The position numbers were made by a program, and so were the translations under genes. The notes beneath the pieces are model-generated. The model was not told the origin of the DNA. It searched no databases and saw nothing but the letters and a program-made list of their open reading frames with translations. Of a DNA stretch of 64,000 nt, positions 54,590-64,000 are shown in pieces; position 1 is the stretch's first letter, and each line of letters opens with the position of its first letter. The stretch lies in the NCBI GenBank assembly GCA_026018925.1, contig JAKSZU010000016.1:77014059-77078058 (forward strand). The letters are read 5' to 3'. The DNA is from Tupaia tana. Lineage: Eukaryota; Chordata; Mammalia; Scandentia; Tupaiidae.

Positions 54590-56880
54590 ATTTTGTAAGC
54601 ATTTGTACACCTGTTATGTCAGAGGCTCTAGGCTACATGCAAAGGGTACAAAGGCAAACAGAATAGTCTCCACCCTTAATAAGCCTGCTAGGGCAGACAG
54701 ATAATTATGTGCTACTTACCACACTTGATGGGGTAGGCAAAGAGCAGATCATCTGCCCAATTTTGCAGGGTCAAGGATGGCTTTCCAGAAGAGTAACCCT
54801 CTATAAGAGTTCTGAAGGATGAATAAGAAGGTTTCAGGAGGAGAGTAGAAAGGGGTTTTCTGGGTAAGGTGAGTAGCATGTGCTGAAACCTGGCACAGAG
54901 AGTGGAGTTCAATGTACTGGGAAGCCTATGATTAACTCTGTGTAGTTCCTAAGTTGATGTGGGAACAAAGTAGAACCGGGAGCTGGTTGTCAGAAATGAA
55001 CCTGGCACAAATACAAATAGCTAGAAAGGCCTGGGGAAGGTCTGGGTCATTTAGACTGTGGTCAGGCATTTTGACATCACTCCAACTGGAGTGGGAAACC
55101 ATGAGAGGGCTTTAAGTAGGAGACTGGAATGATCAGATCGGCAGAGATATTCAGGGTGATGGCTTGGGGTGCTGCTTAGAGGATGAGCTAAAGAAGGATA
55201 CTACTTGAAGCAAGGAGACCAGTTGAGAAACTTTTGCAGAAACCAGCAAGGGATGGAGACCAAGACTAGGGAGGTAGTCATAGCCAGGAAAGAAGTGGAA
55301 AACTAAATACTAGAACTATCAAGGCTTGGTGATTGGTGGAGGGAAAGAGTGAAATTAAGGAATATTTCTAGAGTTGGGATTTCAAGATTTCATTTGGCAG
55401 ATGACAGGAGAAAAACTTTTTTTCTTTTGAGATATTTTTGCTATAGGGCACACACACTCACTGGAGACACAGAGAGAGACAGACTGAGAGCAGAAACATC
55501 ACCCACTAGGGGAGATGTCCACACAATGTCCCTTTTCCTCCATTCTCCTCTCAGGATTTTGGGCATACATGCCCACACACCCAGCGTGAGTTTCAAGCCA
55601 CCAGGTCCAGAACGCAAACTGTGGTCAACTACATGGGAGTCAGTGCCTTAACCACTGTGCCACCTGCTGGCCCCCAAACTGTATTTTTTTAATGATTAAA
55701 GGTAAGAGGATGAGTTGTACTCTAAGCCTGTGGAATCTGAGGTTTCTTGGAGGCAGTAGTAAAGAGCTCATAAAGGCAGTCAGTTTGAGGGCTATCAATA
55801 TTAAGAGGATAACTCAAGACTATGGAGCAGAAGAGCATGGATGTCTATTGGCAGGAGGGAGGGTAAAGTCATGTAAGACATCTTTGGAGAGAGGAGCTTG
55901 TATTTTGGCAAAGACAGATCAGCCAAAGAGGTAAGGAAATAGTTGGCTAAGAGTAGGATCATGATAGTCTAGGGCAGAGAAACTCCATGGAAGATGGAAG
56001 TGGCTCCCCAGTGTCCAATGCAATGGAGACTCATGCGCAATAAGCCTCATTGGATTTAGTGAAGAGGAAGCCACTGGAAAGTTTAGTGAAGCTAATTTTA
56101 GAGAAGAGGTGGGTGGAGAGAACAAGTAATGGGATTAGTTTTAGGCTAGAAGAGAGATACCTCTTTTTATTATTGAAGGAGGGGAGATGGAAGGTGCGAA
56201 TGCAGGGGGCAGGTAAGTCTGTGGGTTATCCTTAGAATAAAATAAGAGACAGATTCATCAACTGTGTATGAGGATGGAGCTGGCAGGCTTGGAGTTTTGT
56301 GGGCAGGTGTGAAAGTTTGAAATAGTTTCTAGGGAATGGTAGAGATGCAATTAGGAAAAGACGGAAGGATTTCTAGCCAGAGAGGGAGTCCTTAAATTTG
56401 AAGTGACATTAATCTGTGTGGTTCTGTGATGCTCTCCACCTGTACTTGATTTCCAGGTGAGAAAGTGGCTGGATTGACTCGGAGCTGGGTATGTGGGGGG
56501 GTTCTGGGTGGGCATAACAGGAGGACAAAGTGAGGACAGGATAATTGTAGGAATGGCAAAAATATCTGTTAAAATGATTGATGGAGAAGTCTACTGGTAT
56601 GGGCAGGAAGTAGAGGCATGAATAAGTAGACTGGGAGAAAATAGACGGGCTCAGAGGTCAAGATATTGTTGAAAAACAGACGTAAGAATAGCTGAGTGAG
56701 AGCTGTGGCGTTGCTGAATTTAGAATCAGTAAAATCAAGCAGTTCTATGTGAATATTCCCCATGGGAATGGAGAGATAAAAAGGACTGGAGGTGGTAAAT
56801 GGAGAGAAGGCAAAAAACCTGACCCCTGATTTTAATGAAGGAAAAAACATGAATTATTTGAAAACAGGTCAAATTCAAAA
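54590..56880 (-). mobile_element. Long L2 segment split by a SINE
   Basis: Reverse-sense L2 over about 2 kb: 'cacctgttatgtcagaggct', 'gagttctgaaggatgaataa', 'accatgagagggctttaagt', 'ggaatgatcagatcggcaga', 'aggagaccagttgagaaact', 'ttggtgattggtggagggaa', then after the SINE 'ggatttagtgaagaggaagc'. All frames are broken. The right boundary is uncertain. Confidence 0.7.
55416..55675 (-). repeat. SINE-A, diverged
   Basis: Poly-T, GAGATATTTTTGCTATAGGG, body with CTCCATTCTCCTCTCAGGAT, head ending CCACCTGCTGGCCCCC. Inserted in L2. Confidence 0.9.
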
Positions 56881-56989
56881 TATGTGGGGAATGATAAGTA
56901 CCATAAAATCACCAATATTATCCCCCAGTATTAGGTAAATTCTGAAGGCATCCCAATGGCAATCGCCAATTTGAACACAATCAAATTCG

Positions 56990-57445
56990 TGTGCATGTAG
57001 GGATTTTAGCCCAGAGTGCAATGACTTCTGTAATCTGCTCCCAACACATCCCTTTATTCCTCTTACTTGTGCCTCTCCTTTGTACAGTGTGTTTTGGACA
57101 ACCTCCCAGCTCACAGGCATGTCCCTCAAGCTCAGCTTCTAAGCTTTTGTCCATACTGTTCTCCCAACCTATGAGTCCCTTTTCTTCATTCTGATTTTTC
57201 GTCTTTGCAGAATCCACACTCCCTTTGCCACTTGTTTCATGACTTCCTCCTCCTCTCAGATCTGATCTTTCACTTCTGAAGTGCCCCTGCACTCTTTTCT
57301 TTTTAACCTTTGACCCTTTAGCATTTTTCATTTTCTATTCCATTCTACAAATAATTCTAATGGTTATTTTATCTTCCTTACTGGTAGGTGGATTCTTAGA
57401 AGGGGACTTGGCAGACTTTTTATGTAAAGAGCTAGCTAGTAAATA
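56990..57445 (+). mobile_element. Possible L2 fragment
   Basis: Pyrimidine-rich text like forward L2: 'cagagtgcaatgacttctgt', 'cccttttcttcattctgatt', 'tttcatgacttcctcctcct'. Decayed. Confidence 0.4.
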
Positions 57446-57524
57446 TATTTGTAAATATATATGTTATCTCTGTGGCAAGTACTCAACTCTGATGTTTTAG
57501 TGCAAAAGAAAACATAAAACAATT

Positions 57525-57658
57525 ATGAGGAGATCTTCAAACAGTTTATGGAGACATTGCCTTATGAAAAAACTGTGAGTGGATTTCAATTTTTGGGAGG
57601 CCAAAATAAATTTATACTTTAACTCCATTTTTCCATGGATGTTCTGAAGTCCCTGGGT
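57525..57658. mobile_element. MITE-B copy 4
   Basis: Left 'aggagatcttcaaacagttt', middle 'atgaaaaaactgtgagtgga', 'ggccaaaataaatttatact', right 'ccatggatgttctgaagtcc'. Best-preserved middle section of the family. Confidence 0.85.
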
Positions 57659-57659
57659 A

Positions 57660-57806
57660 TAAGGAGGCATGATTGTGTTCCAGTTAAATATTATGGACAC
57701 TTCAATTAATATCTCATATAATTTTTATGTGTCACAAAATATTATTGTTTTCAAATTTTACAACCATTTAAAAATGAAAAACTCATTCTTAGTTCATGAG
57801 CTGTCT

Positions 57807-57838
<32 letters not shown>

Positions 57839-60490
57839 AACAATTGGCTTTTGGGCTATTTGCTGGCCTCAGGTGTAGAGTTATTTACTGCTATATCATA
57901 ATGGTAGAATGATTTATGGTACATAGTTTGCTCTCAGGAAACATATGCTGAACGAACAAACCAATTAATCAATGTAACCCAACCCTGAGTAACTGAAAAC
58001 CTAGTGAACTGCTTTGTTTATTGGTTGTAACACTCAATATTGAGAGTCTACCTTTGCATACAATTTGTGTGAACCTATAAAGTTTAGTGTAACTAAGGTG
58101 GCATAGCTTATATGCATCATAGTTGAACTTTAAGTTGGGTCTTCTGACTCCAAGCATCGGCTTCTTTTAAACTGCTGAGTCTGCCAATATAATTCAGCAG
58201 AAAAAGCGATGCTGAGTAGTCGCGTGGTTGGTCACTGCTATTCTCATTTCCTCCCGTTAACTCCGCAGGGCTCTGGAATTGTTGATTAATGTCTGAGATG
58301 AGGATAATTGGTTTGGGTGAAATTGGATTGACAGTTGAGGGTTACTTAGGCTCAGTGTTCTAAAATAGCGAGTCTTATCTGGCCCATCCTGTGGGAATCC
58401 TCCTCTCCCACACTGCCTTCTAATAATCATGTTTTTAACAGTGGGCAAAGCTGTGGCTAAGCTTATTACTGTTTCTCACCATTAAATCTTCTGTTGGCTT
58501 TACTATTTCAAAGGATCCTCTTGCTGGAATACTTTAGGGCTCAGACAAGCCTGGAGCAAAGTAGTTTGGGGCCAGAACTGAGCAAAGAAAAATGATTGTC
58601 AAAATACCATCTTATCTAAGAAGAATTGAAATTCCGATCAGCATGCGTTTCATCACAGCAATGGATTTCACCCAGGCACAAGGGCTTTGGGTAGCATCCT
58701 CGTAATAACCAGCAGGGCCTCAGGCACCAACCCCTGGCTCACCTTTTTAGTTGGAGAGAGGAAAACGGCCATCTCAAAGATTTACATTTATGATATTGCT
58801 CCAGATACAAAAGAACAAATGCCCATCAGAGACATGCCACCAAATTCCAAATGCTCCAACTTTCATGAACCAATAACTTTTCAGGGGTGAAGGGATGAAA
58901 TGCTTTTCAGTTGATCGATATCCCCAGGTCCTATAACCTTATTTGAAAGCTCCGCAGACACTGTCAATGAGGTTAACGTTGAATGTTCAGGGCTGAGATC
59001 CAAATGGAATTGGCTTTTTTACATAATGCTGAGTGAGAGAATCCATCGGCTTTTGGCTGTTCCATCCCTCCAGTCTGGCTTGCTGTATTGAAGGCTCCTG
59101 CTCCCTTAGTCTGCAATTTAATCACCTGAAACTTATCTGCTTTTATAAACTGTTGCACACTCAGCCTTAAAATTTGCCACTTTTCAAGGTTTTCAACAAA
59201 ACAAAACAAAAAAACAATGACCTAGTGAAAACAGTTGTCTCAGTAAGAGAAGTCGTATCTGCATTCATGTTCAATCATGTCATAATTTTCAGGCTAGTAA
59301 GATGAGTTGAGAATCCTAACAAATGAAAGGCCCTCTCAGCTGTCAGCCCAGGATCAGAGCATCCATCTCTTGACCACTCTCTGATTTGTATTGGCAACTC
59401 TGCTGAGGGAACAGAACCACTAGATGGCATTCAGGTAAATACTCCTCAAAAGGGCTATTTACTCTGCCAGATTGCCAATGGCATTTCATTTATCTTACAA
59501 TTGGAAACTACTCTGATCTTTGAAATTTATCCAGAAAAAGTACATTAGAAAGTCAAAAGAAAACTTTTACTGTATTTCTAAATTGTCTTTGTGAAGGCAT
59601 TAAAAATAATAATAGTTATAACTGTTTTTAATAGAGGACTTACCTAAGGTAAAATTCTCATTCAACGTTATGTGTGTAACCCCTCCCAGCCCCAACTCCA
59701 GCTTTGGGGATTGTCCCGGTTTCCTCTTCAACTGTTTTTTTAGACCTATGTGCATTCCGGTTTTCTTCACCAAAGCAGCCCTTTAAGGAATTCAACCAAG
59801 CTTACGTTTGTGCTTTGGTAATAACAGATACAGCAAATGTAAATAGAACTGTGTCATTTTGACTGTCAGCATTGAAAATACGACATGATGCAAAGGGAAG
59901 ATGGAATCCTGCCTTCTGAGACCCCTTACGTAATGAATGGAGATTACCACAGAGGCGAAGGAGAAGTGTCACCAGCTGTTAGAGCCTTAATTACATTCCT
60001 CTTGGTTGAAATCCCCAAGTTACCAAATTGTCACGCAGTTCACATTTGAGCAGTTGCTCTTCCCCCCGAATCTATTTTTCTTATCTCCTTTTGGATGTTA
60101 GTAGTGGTAGAATTCAACCTCAAGCCTGTAAAGTAGGGCTCACTGCAGCTCTGCTATTAGAGGCACTTTCTATGGAATTCAAGGCCCTTAGAAAAATCAA
60201 TTCATGGGCAAACCAAGGAAGCAGAGTTGCAAACCGCAAGACCAGGCTGGCTGCTCTTCCCTTCCTCCTGTATTGCGCAGAGAAGAGAAAGAAAAACCTT
60301 GCCCCCCTCTGAAGGTGAAAGGCTATTCACAGATGGAGTCACAATCCAGGTGTTCAACTCTCGGCACATCACTCTGGAGGTGCTAATTTCTCTCTTCTTG
60401 GCAGATGCATGGACAATACCTCAACCAGGCAGACTGCTCATTTGTGCCTTACTATTTCCCAAGGCAGATATGACCTACAATTTTCCCAGG
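57660..60490. other. Intron, repeat-poor, candidate conserved noncoding region
   Basis: 2.8 kb with no SINE, L1, L2 or MIR that I can see; only an (AAAAC)n run near 57808-57842 and an A-rich run near 59200. The text is neither low complexity nor obviously decayed repeat. No exon with splice sites and frame seen; the open frame at 60028-60312 has no family signature. Confidence 0.4.
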
Positions 60491-60494
60491 CTCT

Positions 60495-60685
60495 GAAGTC
60501 CCACAGCCTGAGCTCAGATTCTAGGTCCTTTCATCTCATTTGATTAATCACTTAAGTTCAGTTTTCTGGTCTCAAAAATTAGGATAATAATGTCCTTTTC
60601 CTTATATAATCATGAGGCTAAAATGAGAAAATACCTGTGGGGGTGATCGCAGTACCTCAATAAATGCCAATGATTATGCTTATTC
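60495..60685 (+). repeat. MIR
   Basis: Forward MIR: 'tcatttgattaatcacttaa', 'ttcagttttctggtctcaaa', 'taggataataatgtcctttt', 'tacctcaataaatgccaatg'. A SINE follows directly. Confidence 0.75.
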
Positions 60686-60689
60686 ATTG

Positions 60690-60951
60690 TTTTTATTTAT
60701 TTATTTATTTATTTATTTATAGAAATTTTTGCTATAGGGTGCATGCATTTGCTGGAAACACAGAGAGAAACAGAGACATAAAAAACAAGAAATCACCCCC
60801 CCCCAAGGGGATGACCACACCACAATCCCTTCTCCTCTATTCTCCTCCTAAGGGTTTTGGGCATGTGCGCACATGTGCCCAGCTGGGGACTCGAACTGTC
60901 AACAACTACATGGGGAGTCCAGAGACATAACCATTATGCCATCTGCTGGTC
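60690..60951 (-). repeat. SINE-A with (TTTA)n tail
   Basis: (TTTA)7 at 60692-60720, GAAATTTTTGCTATAGGGTG, C-rich CACCCCCCCCCAAGGGGATG, head ending CCATCTGCTGGTC. Confidence 0.9.
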
Positions 60952-60954
60952 TTA

Positions 60955-62855
60955 TTATTTAATAATTACTAATATAGCCCTTGGATCCTGAAGTTACATA
61001 GTGAAAGACTCTCAAGAGCACGTTAAGAAAATTAATTAGTGATTATAGGAGAGTTCATTTTTATTTGTTGCTGATTTTCCAAGTCTGTGATGTTGTATCA
61101 TACTGATGTATCATGCTGATGTGAAGCCAAAGGAGAGAAAGAAAACACTATTAACTGTTTAGCTAATTACCAGAACCCATCACTTTTAAGAGCACACCAC
61201 GAATTAAAAGTAAACCAAAGAAACAGGACTTCTACTCGTCCCTGGGGACCTGGGAACAAAGAAACTCTGGAAGACTGAGATTATAAGTGAATGCCTGAAG
61301 AAAATGGCGACACCAAAGACTTTCACTTTTCATTTTGAGGTTAAATAAGCATCGAACTCTTCCGTTGTCTGAATCTCAAGAGGAGAATGGAAATAGAGCA
61401 CATCTCCATGAATTACCTGATCAATGCAGGATTCTGAGATAGTTTACGTTATTACTCGTAAAGATATTAGATTATCCTGAGAGCAGTTATTATTGGAGAA
61501 AAAAATCAACTGCTCCAATGTGAGCTGTGTAACAATTAGGCAATTCTGAAATTTCAACTGAGAGGAATTTAATTAAGGCTCTAATAGCTGATTAAACTCA
61601 TTTAGATCTGCTGGCAATTGCTACTGGTTACATAAGTAACCCAAGAAGAGAGATTTCTATCTTTTCCTTGTGCTGCATTGAATCCTGTCCATTGCCAGGT
61701 ATAGTCTACCTGGTGCTTCTCAAAATGTTGTCCTTGGACCTTCCAGAACAGAATGACCTGGCTGAAACCTCAGGATCCCAGATCTCCTCTCAGATCCACT
61801 GATTGCGACACTCCAGAAATCCAGGCGTCTGCCTTCTTCATCAGCTCTCAAGGAGAGGATCTCATTCATGCTAATCCTACTGCCTCCCATCATCCCGTCT
61901 AAGACTGCATTCCAAGGAAGCAGGCATATTACCTCTGGGAATAGCAGGTCTTAGTTTTACTCTGCCAGTGGCCAACTGAGTTCCTGTGGCATTCAAGACA
62001 AGATAGGTTTGACCCACATCTGCTTTTCAGCAATCTCTTGGAGAAGCTTGTTCACATATACCACGCAGGAAAAAACTGAATTCCGAAGTGACATTTGGTG
62101 TTAGCAGCTCGCTGTCTTGAATGAACTTTAGATCAGGTATTGGTTTAAAGAAAAAAAAATCACTGAGCTCAACTGCAAAGGACTCCAGATAGAGCACATT
62201 ACAACTTAATACCAAGCCGTGACAGTGGCTCACACATGCTTGTTGCAGTTTCCAGATCAATCAAATTCAGATCTGTTTTGGTTTCAAGATGTAACCGAGG
62301 ATATAACATTACTGTTTGTAAACCCGCTCTCAGTTTGTTTGTGCATTGGACGTGCATGCAGAGTCACGCGGATGACACTAATTGATGATGCTACTATGTT
62401 AAATAAGGACATTAAGCCATTTTACATTTCCTTCATGGCCATTTATCCCATGTCCTTTGGAAGTCTTTACATTTCAGGTGGAGAGAAATACGCCTCCTGT
62501 TTGTTTTGCTTTTTCTCAAATTCATCTTCCTGAAGAGTTAATTGCTCATATTTTCCTGCAGCTTGGGAGTAAATCACCATTTATTGTCCAGAGTGAAATG
62601 TTCTCCGATATTTTACGTGAAGTGTTTGTTGTAAGCCGGTTTCCCCTTGCTTATGAAATCACCCAACGGGCTATCTGGGCCCAGTCTAGTTGGAGCATAG
62701 GCAGCGTGAACTCTGCTTCCATTGTCAGTTTTAATAAATTTTCTCTCTGGTTTTTAATTTCACAATCCTTATTGTCTTGTCTCTAAGGAGAAGAACTGAA
62801 TAAACAGACAACATTCCTGTTTTAAGTTCTAAGTAAAAATTGATGGTATGCTGTA
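60955..62855. other. Intron, repeat-poor, candidate conserved noncoding region
   Basis: 1.9 kb without any nameable repeat. Several homeodomain-type TAATTA words occur (near 61032, 61164, and TTTAATTAAGG near 61569). No exon seen. Confidence 0.4.
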
Positions 62856-62859
62856 GTCA

Positions 62860-62885
62860 GAATGGAATTCAGTTCAGCAGGTATT
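62860..62885 (-). repeat. L2 3'-end scrap
   Basis: 'ttcagcaggtatttattgag' is the reverse of the L2 terminal motif. Confidence 0.45.
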
Positions 62886-62889
62886 TATT

Positions 62890-63285
62890 GAGCTGGCCTG
62901 TGGGTGAGCATGGCAGCACATCCAACCAGGGTCCCGTGGTGGTAGACCACGGGCTAGCCGGGATATTCCACAACCCCTATCCCTGAACAATCCACTCGTT
63001 CTGCCATTTTGAGTTCTCACGAGTTCACGCCATCCTCACTGCTGTGGGCACCCATCATCCAGATCCATGCGGTTGCCTCCACTGCTGTTGCTCTGTATTC
63101 AGAATCCTTTAGCTACAAATGCTTCTGTGCATCATTGGGAGACAGTGTTCTAATATACCCCCGTGACTAAAAATGTTCAACTATCCCCTGGATAATCAAG
63201 GTAAAAAACATTTAACAAGACACACTAACCCTCCTGGCTCATATTGGAAAGTTGTTTTTTGTAGGAAGCAACTTTTGATTCTATT
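62890..63285. other. Intron, no recognised feature
   Basis: Nothing nameable; somewhat higher GC at 62900-63080. Confidence 0.4.
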
Positions 63286-63289
63286 CCAG

Positions 63290-63515
63290 AATATGAAGCT
63301 CCTCCAGTAGCATCCAGTGCCTACCCCAAGCACAGCACTTATCTCGCTTCATTGTCAGTGAGCTTTTACTTCTCTTCTCCAACCAGACTGGCATCTCGGA
63401 GACGGAGGGTTCTCTCTAAGGGTGGTTCGCCAGAGTAGCCCCAGGGCCTCCTACAGTGCCTGGCACAGTGTAAAGCACTGAATGCATGTGTGTAGAATTC
63501 ATGAATGAACAAGCA
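63290..63515 (+). mobile_element. L2 3'-end fragment
   Basis: Forward L2: 'agagtagccccagggcctcc', 'tacagtgcctggcacagtgt', 'aaagcactgaatgcatgtgt', 'aattcatgaatgaac'. Confidence 0.7.
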
Positions 63516-63517
63516 AG

Positions 63518-63722
63518 GAAAAGAGAGAATGTTCCAGAAGCAAAGAATATGTCAAAATGAATTTCAGCTGGAGAATTAGGCTCCATGGGAGAACTGAGAA
63601 TTGAGTGAGGCCTGAAAAGAATGAGTAGGATTTCAGTAAGTGGAGATGACGAGATGAGAATTCCAAGCTGAAGAAAATAGTGTAGGCAAAGGCAGGGAAG
63701 TGGGCATTTTTTAAGGTGTGTT
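63518..63722 (-). mobile_element. L2 fragment
   Basis: Reverse-sense L2-like purine-rich text: 'gagagaatgttccagaagca', 'tgaggcctgaaaagaatgag', 'taggcaaaggcagggaagtg'. A second L2 piece in opposite orientation to the one just before it. Confidence 0.5.
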
Positions 63723-63757
63723 TGATGAAAATTGTGTTCATCATTGTAGCTTAGTAT

Positions 63758-63792
<35 letters not shown>

Positions 63793-64000
63793 TTGTAAAG
63801 GTGTGAATATATGTGTGTGTGTTAGCTATGTGTGTATGTTTAGCTGTGAATGGCAATGTGCATGTATATGTGTTTATGGTGTAAGTTTGTTGATGAGTGT
63901 ATGTGTGTATGTAGGTATGTTTATGTATAGGTTTATATATAAATGTACAGCTATATGTATACATATGAGTGTAGATGTGTGCATGTTTGTGTGTGCAGAT
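63758..64000. repeat. (TG)n and TG/TA-rich degenerate tract
   Basis: (GT)13 at 63758-63783, then imperfect TGTGTATG, TGTTTATG and ATATGTG units to the window end. The long minus-strand open frame here (rich in H, T, Y and I) is a composition artefact. Confidence 0.95.

Noticed and set aside
63416..63964. 182-residue minus-strand open frame
   Set aside because: It overlaps the (GT)n and TG/TA-rich tract and L2 debris; the residues (runs of H, T, Y) come from the repeat.

Overview
This window is nuclear DNA of a placental mammal. It lies inside one large gene and is almost entirely intron and interspersed repeat. The only protein-coding segment I can support is one 115-bp exon of GRIN2A (NMDA receptor subunit GluN2A) on the + strand at 37217-37331, with a consensus acceptor and donor. 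About 37 kb of upstream intron and about 27 kb of downstream intron make up the rest. The host is not identified. Primate Alu, rodent B1/B2, carnivore SINEC, ruminant Bov-tA, horse ERE and rabbit CSINE are not recognisable. Instead there are roughly 40 copies of a tRNA-derived SINE that I cannot assign to a species from memory.

The repeats form age layers. The oldest are L2 and MIR fragments, old L1 (L1M/HAL1-like) pieces, an MLT1-type and an MST/MLT1-like MaLR LTR, and two hAT-like DNA elements. Two small terminal-inverted-repeat (TIR) families are next: a MADE1-like palindromic MITE of about 54-80 bp (three copies, here MITE-A) and a MITE of about 130-145 bp (four copies, here MITE-B). One retrocopy of a cellular mRNA is present, a broken RPL7 processed pseudogene on the - strand. 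The youngest layer is the tRNA-derived SINE. I sort it into four working types: SINE-A (about 260 bp, CpG-rich, often with perfect target-site duplications), SINE-B (older and diverged), SINE-C (a distinct older type) and SINE-S (about 160-190 bp, lacking the central body and ending in an AT-rich tail).

Layout: 0-3.4 kb is an old L1 cut up by SINEs and MITE-A. 3.4-4.25 kb is the RPL7 pseudogene. 4.3-15.3 kb is mostly old sequence with L2 and MIR. 15.3-20.3 kb is a dense SINE, L1 and hAT patchwork. 20.3-36.7 kb mixes MaLR, L2, MIR, MITE-B and SINEs. 36.7-38.0 kb is the exon with a SINE on each side and a TG microsatellite just after the donor. 38.8-40 kb is L1 ORF2 debris. 41-57 kb is L2, MIR and SINE. 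57.7-63.2 kb is comparatively poor in repeats and is the best place to look for conserved noncoding sequence. The end is a TG-rich simple repeat.

I found no bacterial-style system, CRISPR array, operon or intact mobile element. The points most worth checking are the MADE1-like MITE family, the internally deleted SINE-S subfamily, the inverted SINE pair around the GRIN2A exon with a UG tract next to its donor, and a mosaic SINE at 46.1 kb. Repeat family names are from recognition by eye, and most boundaries are approximate to within about 5-30 bp.
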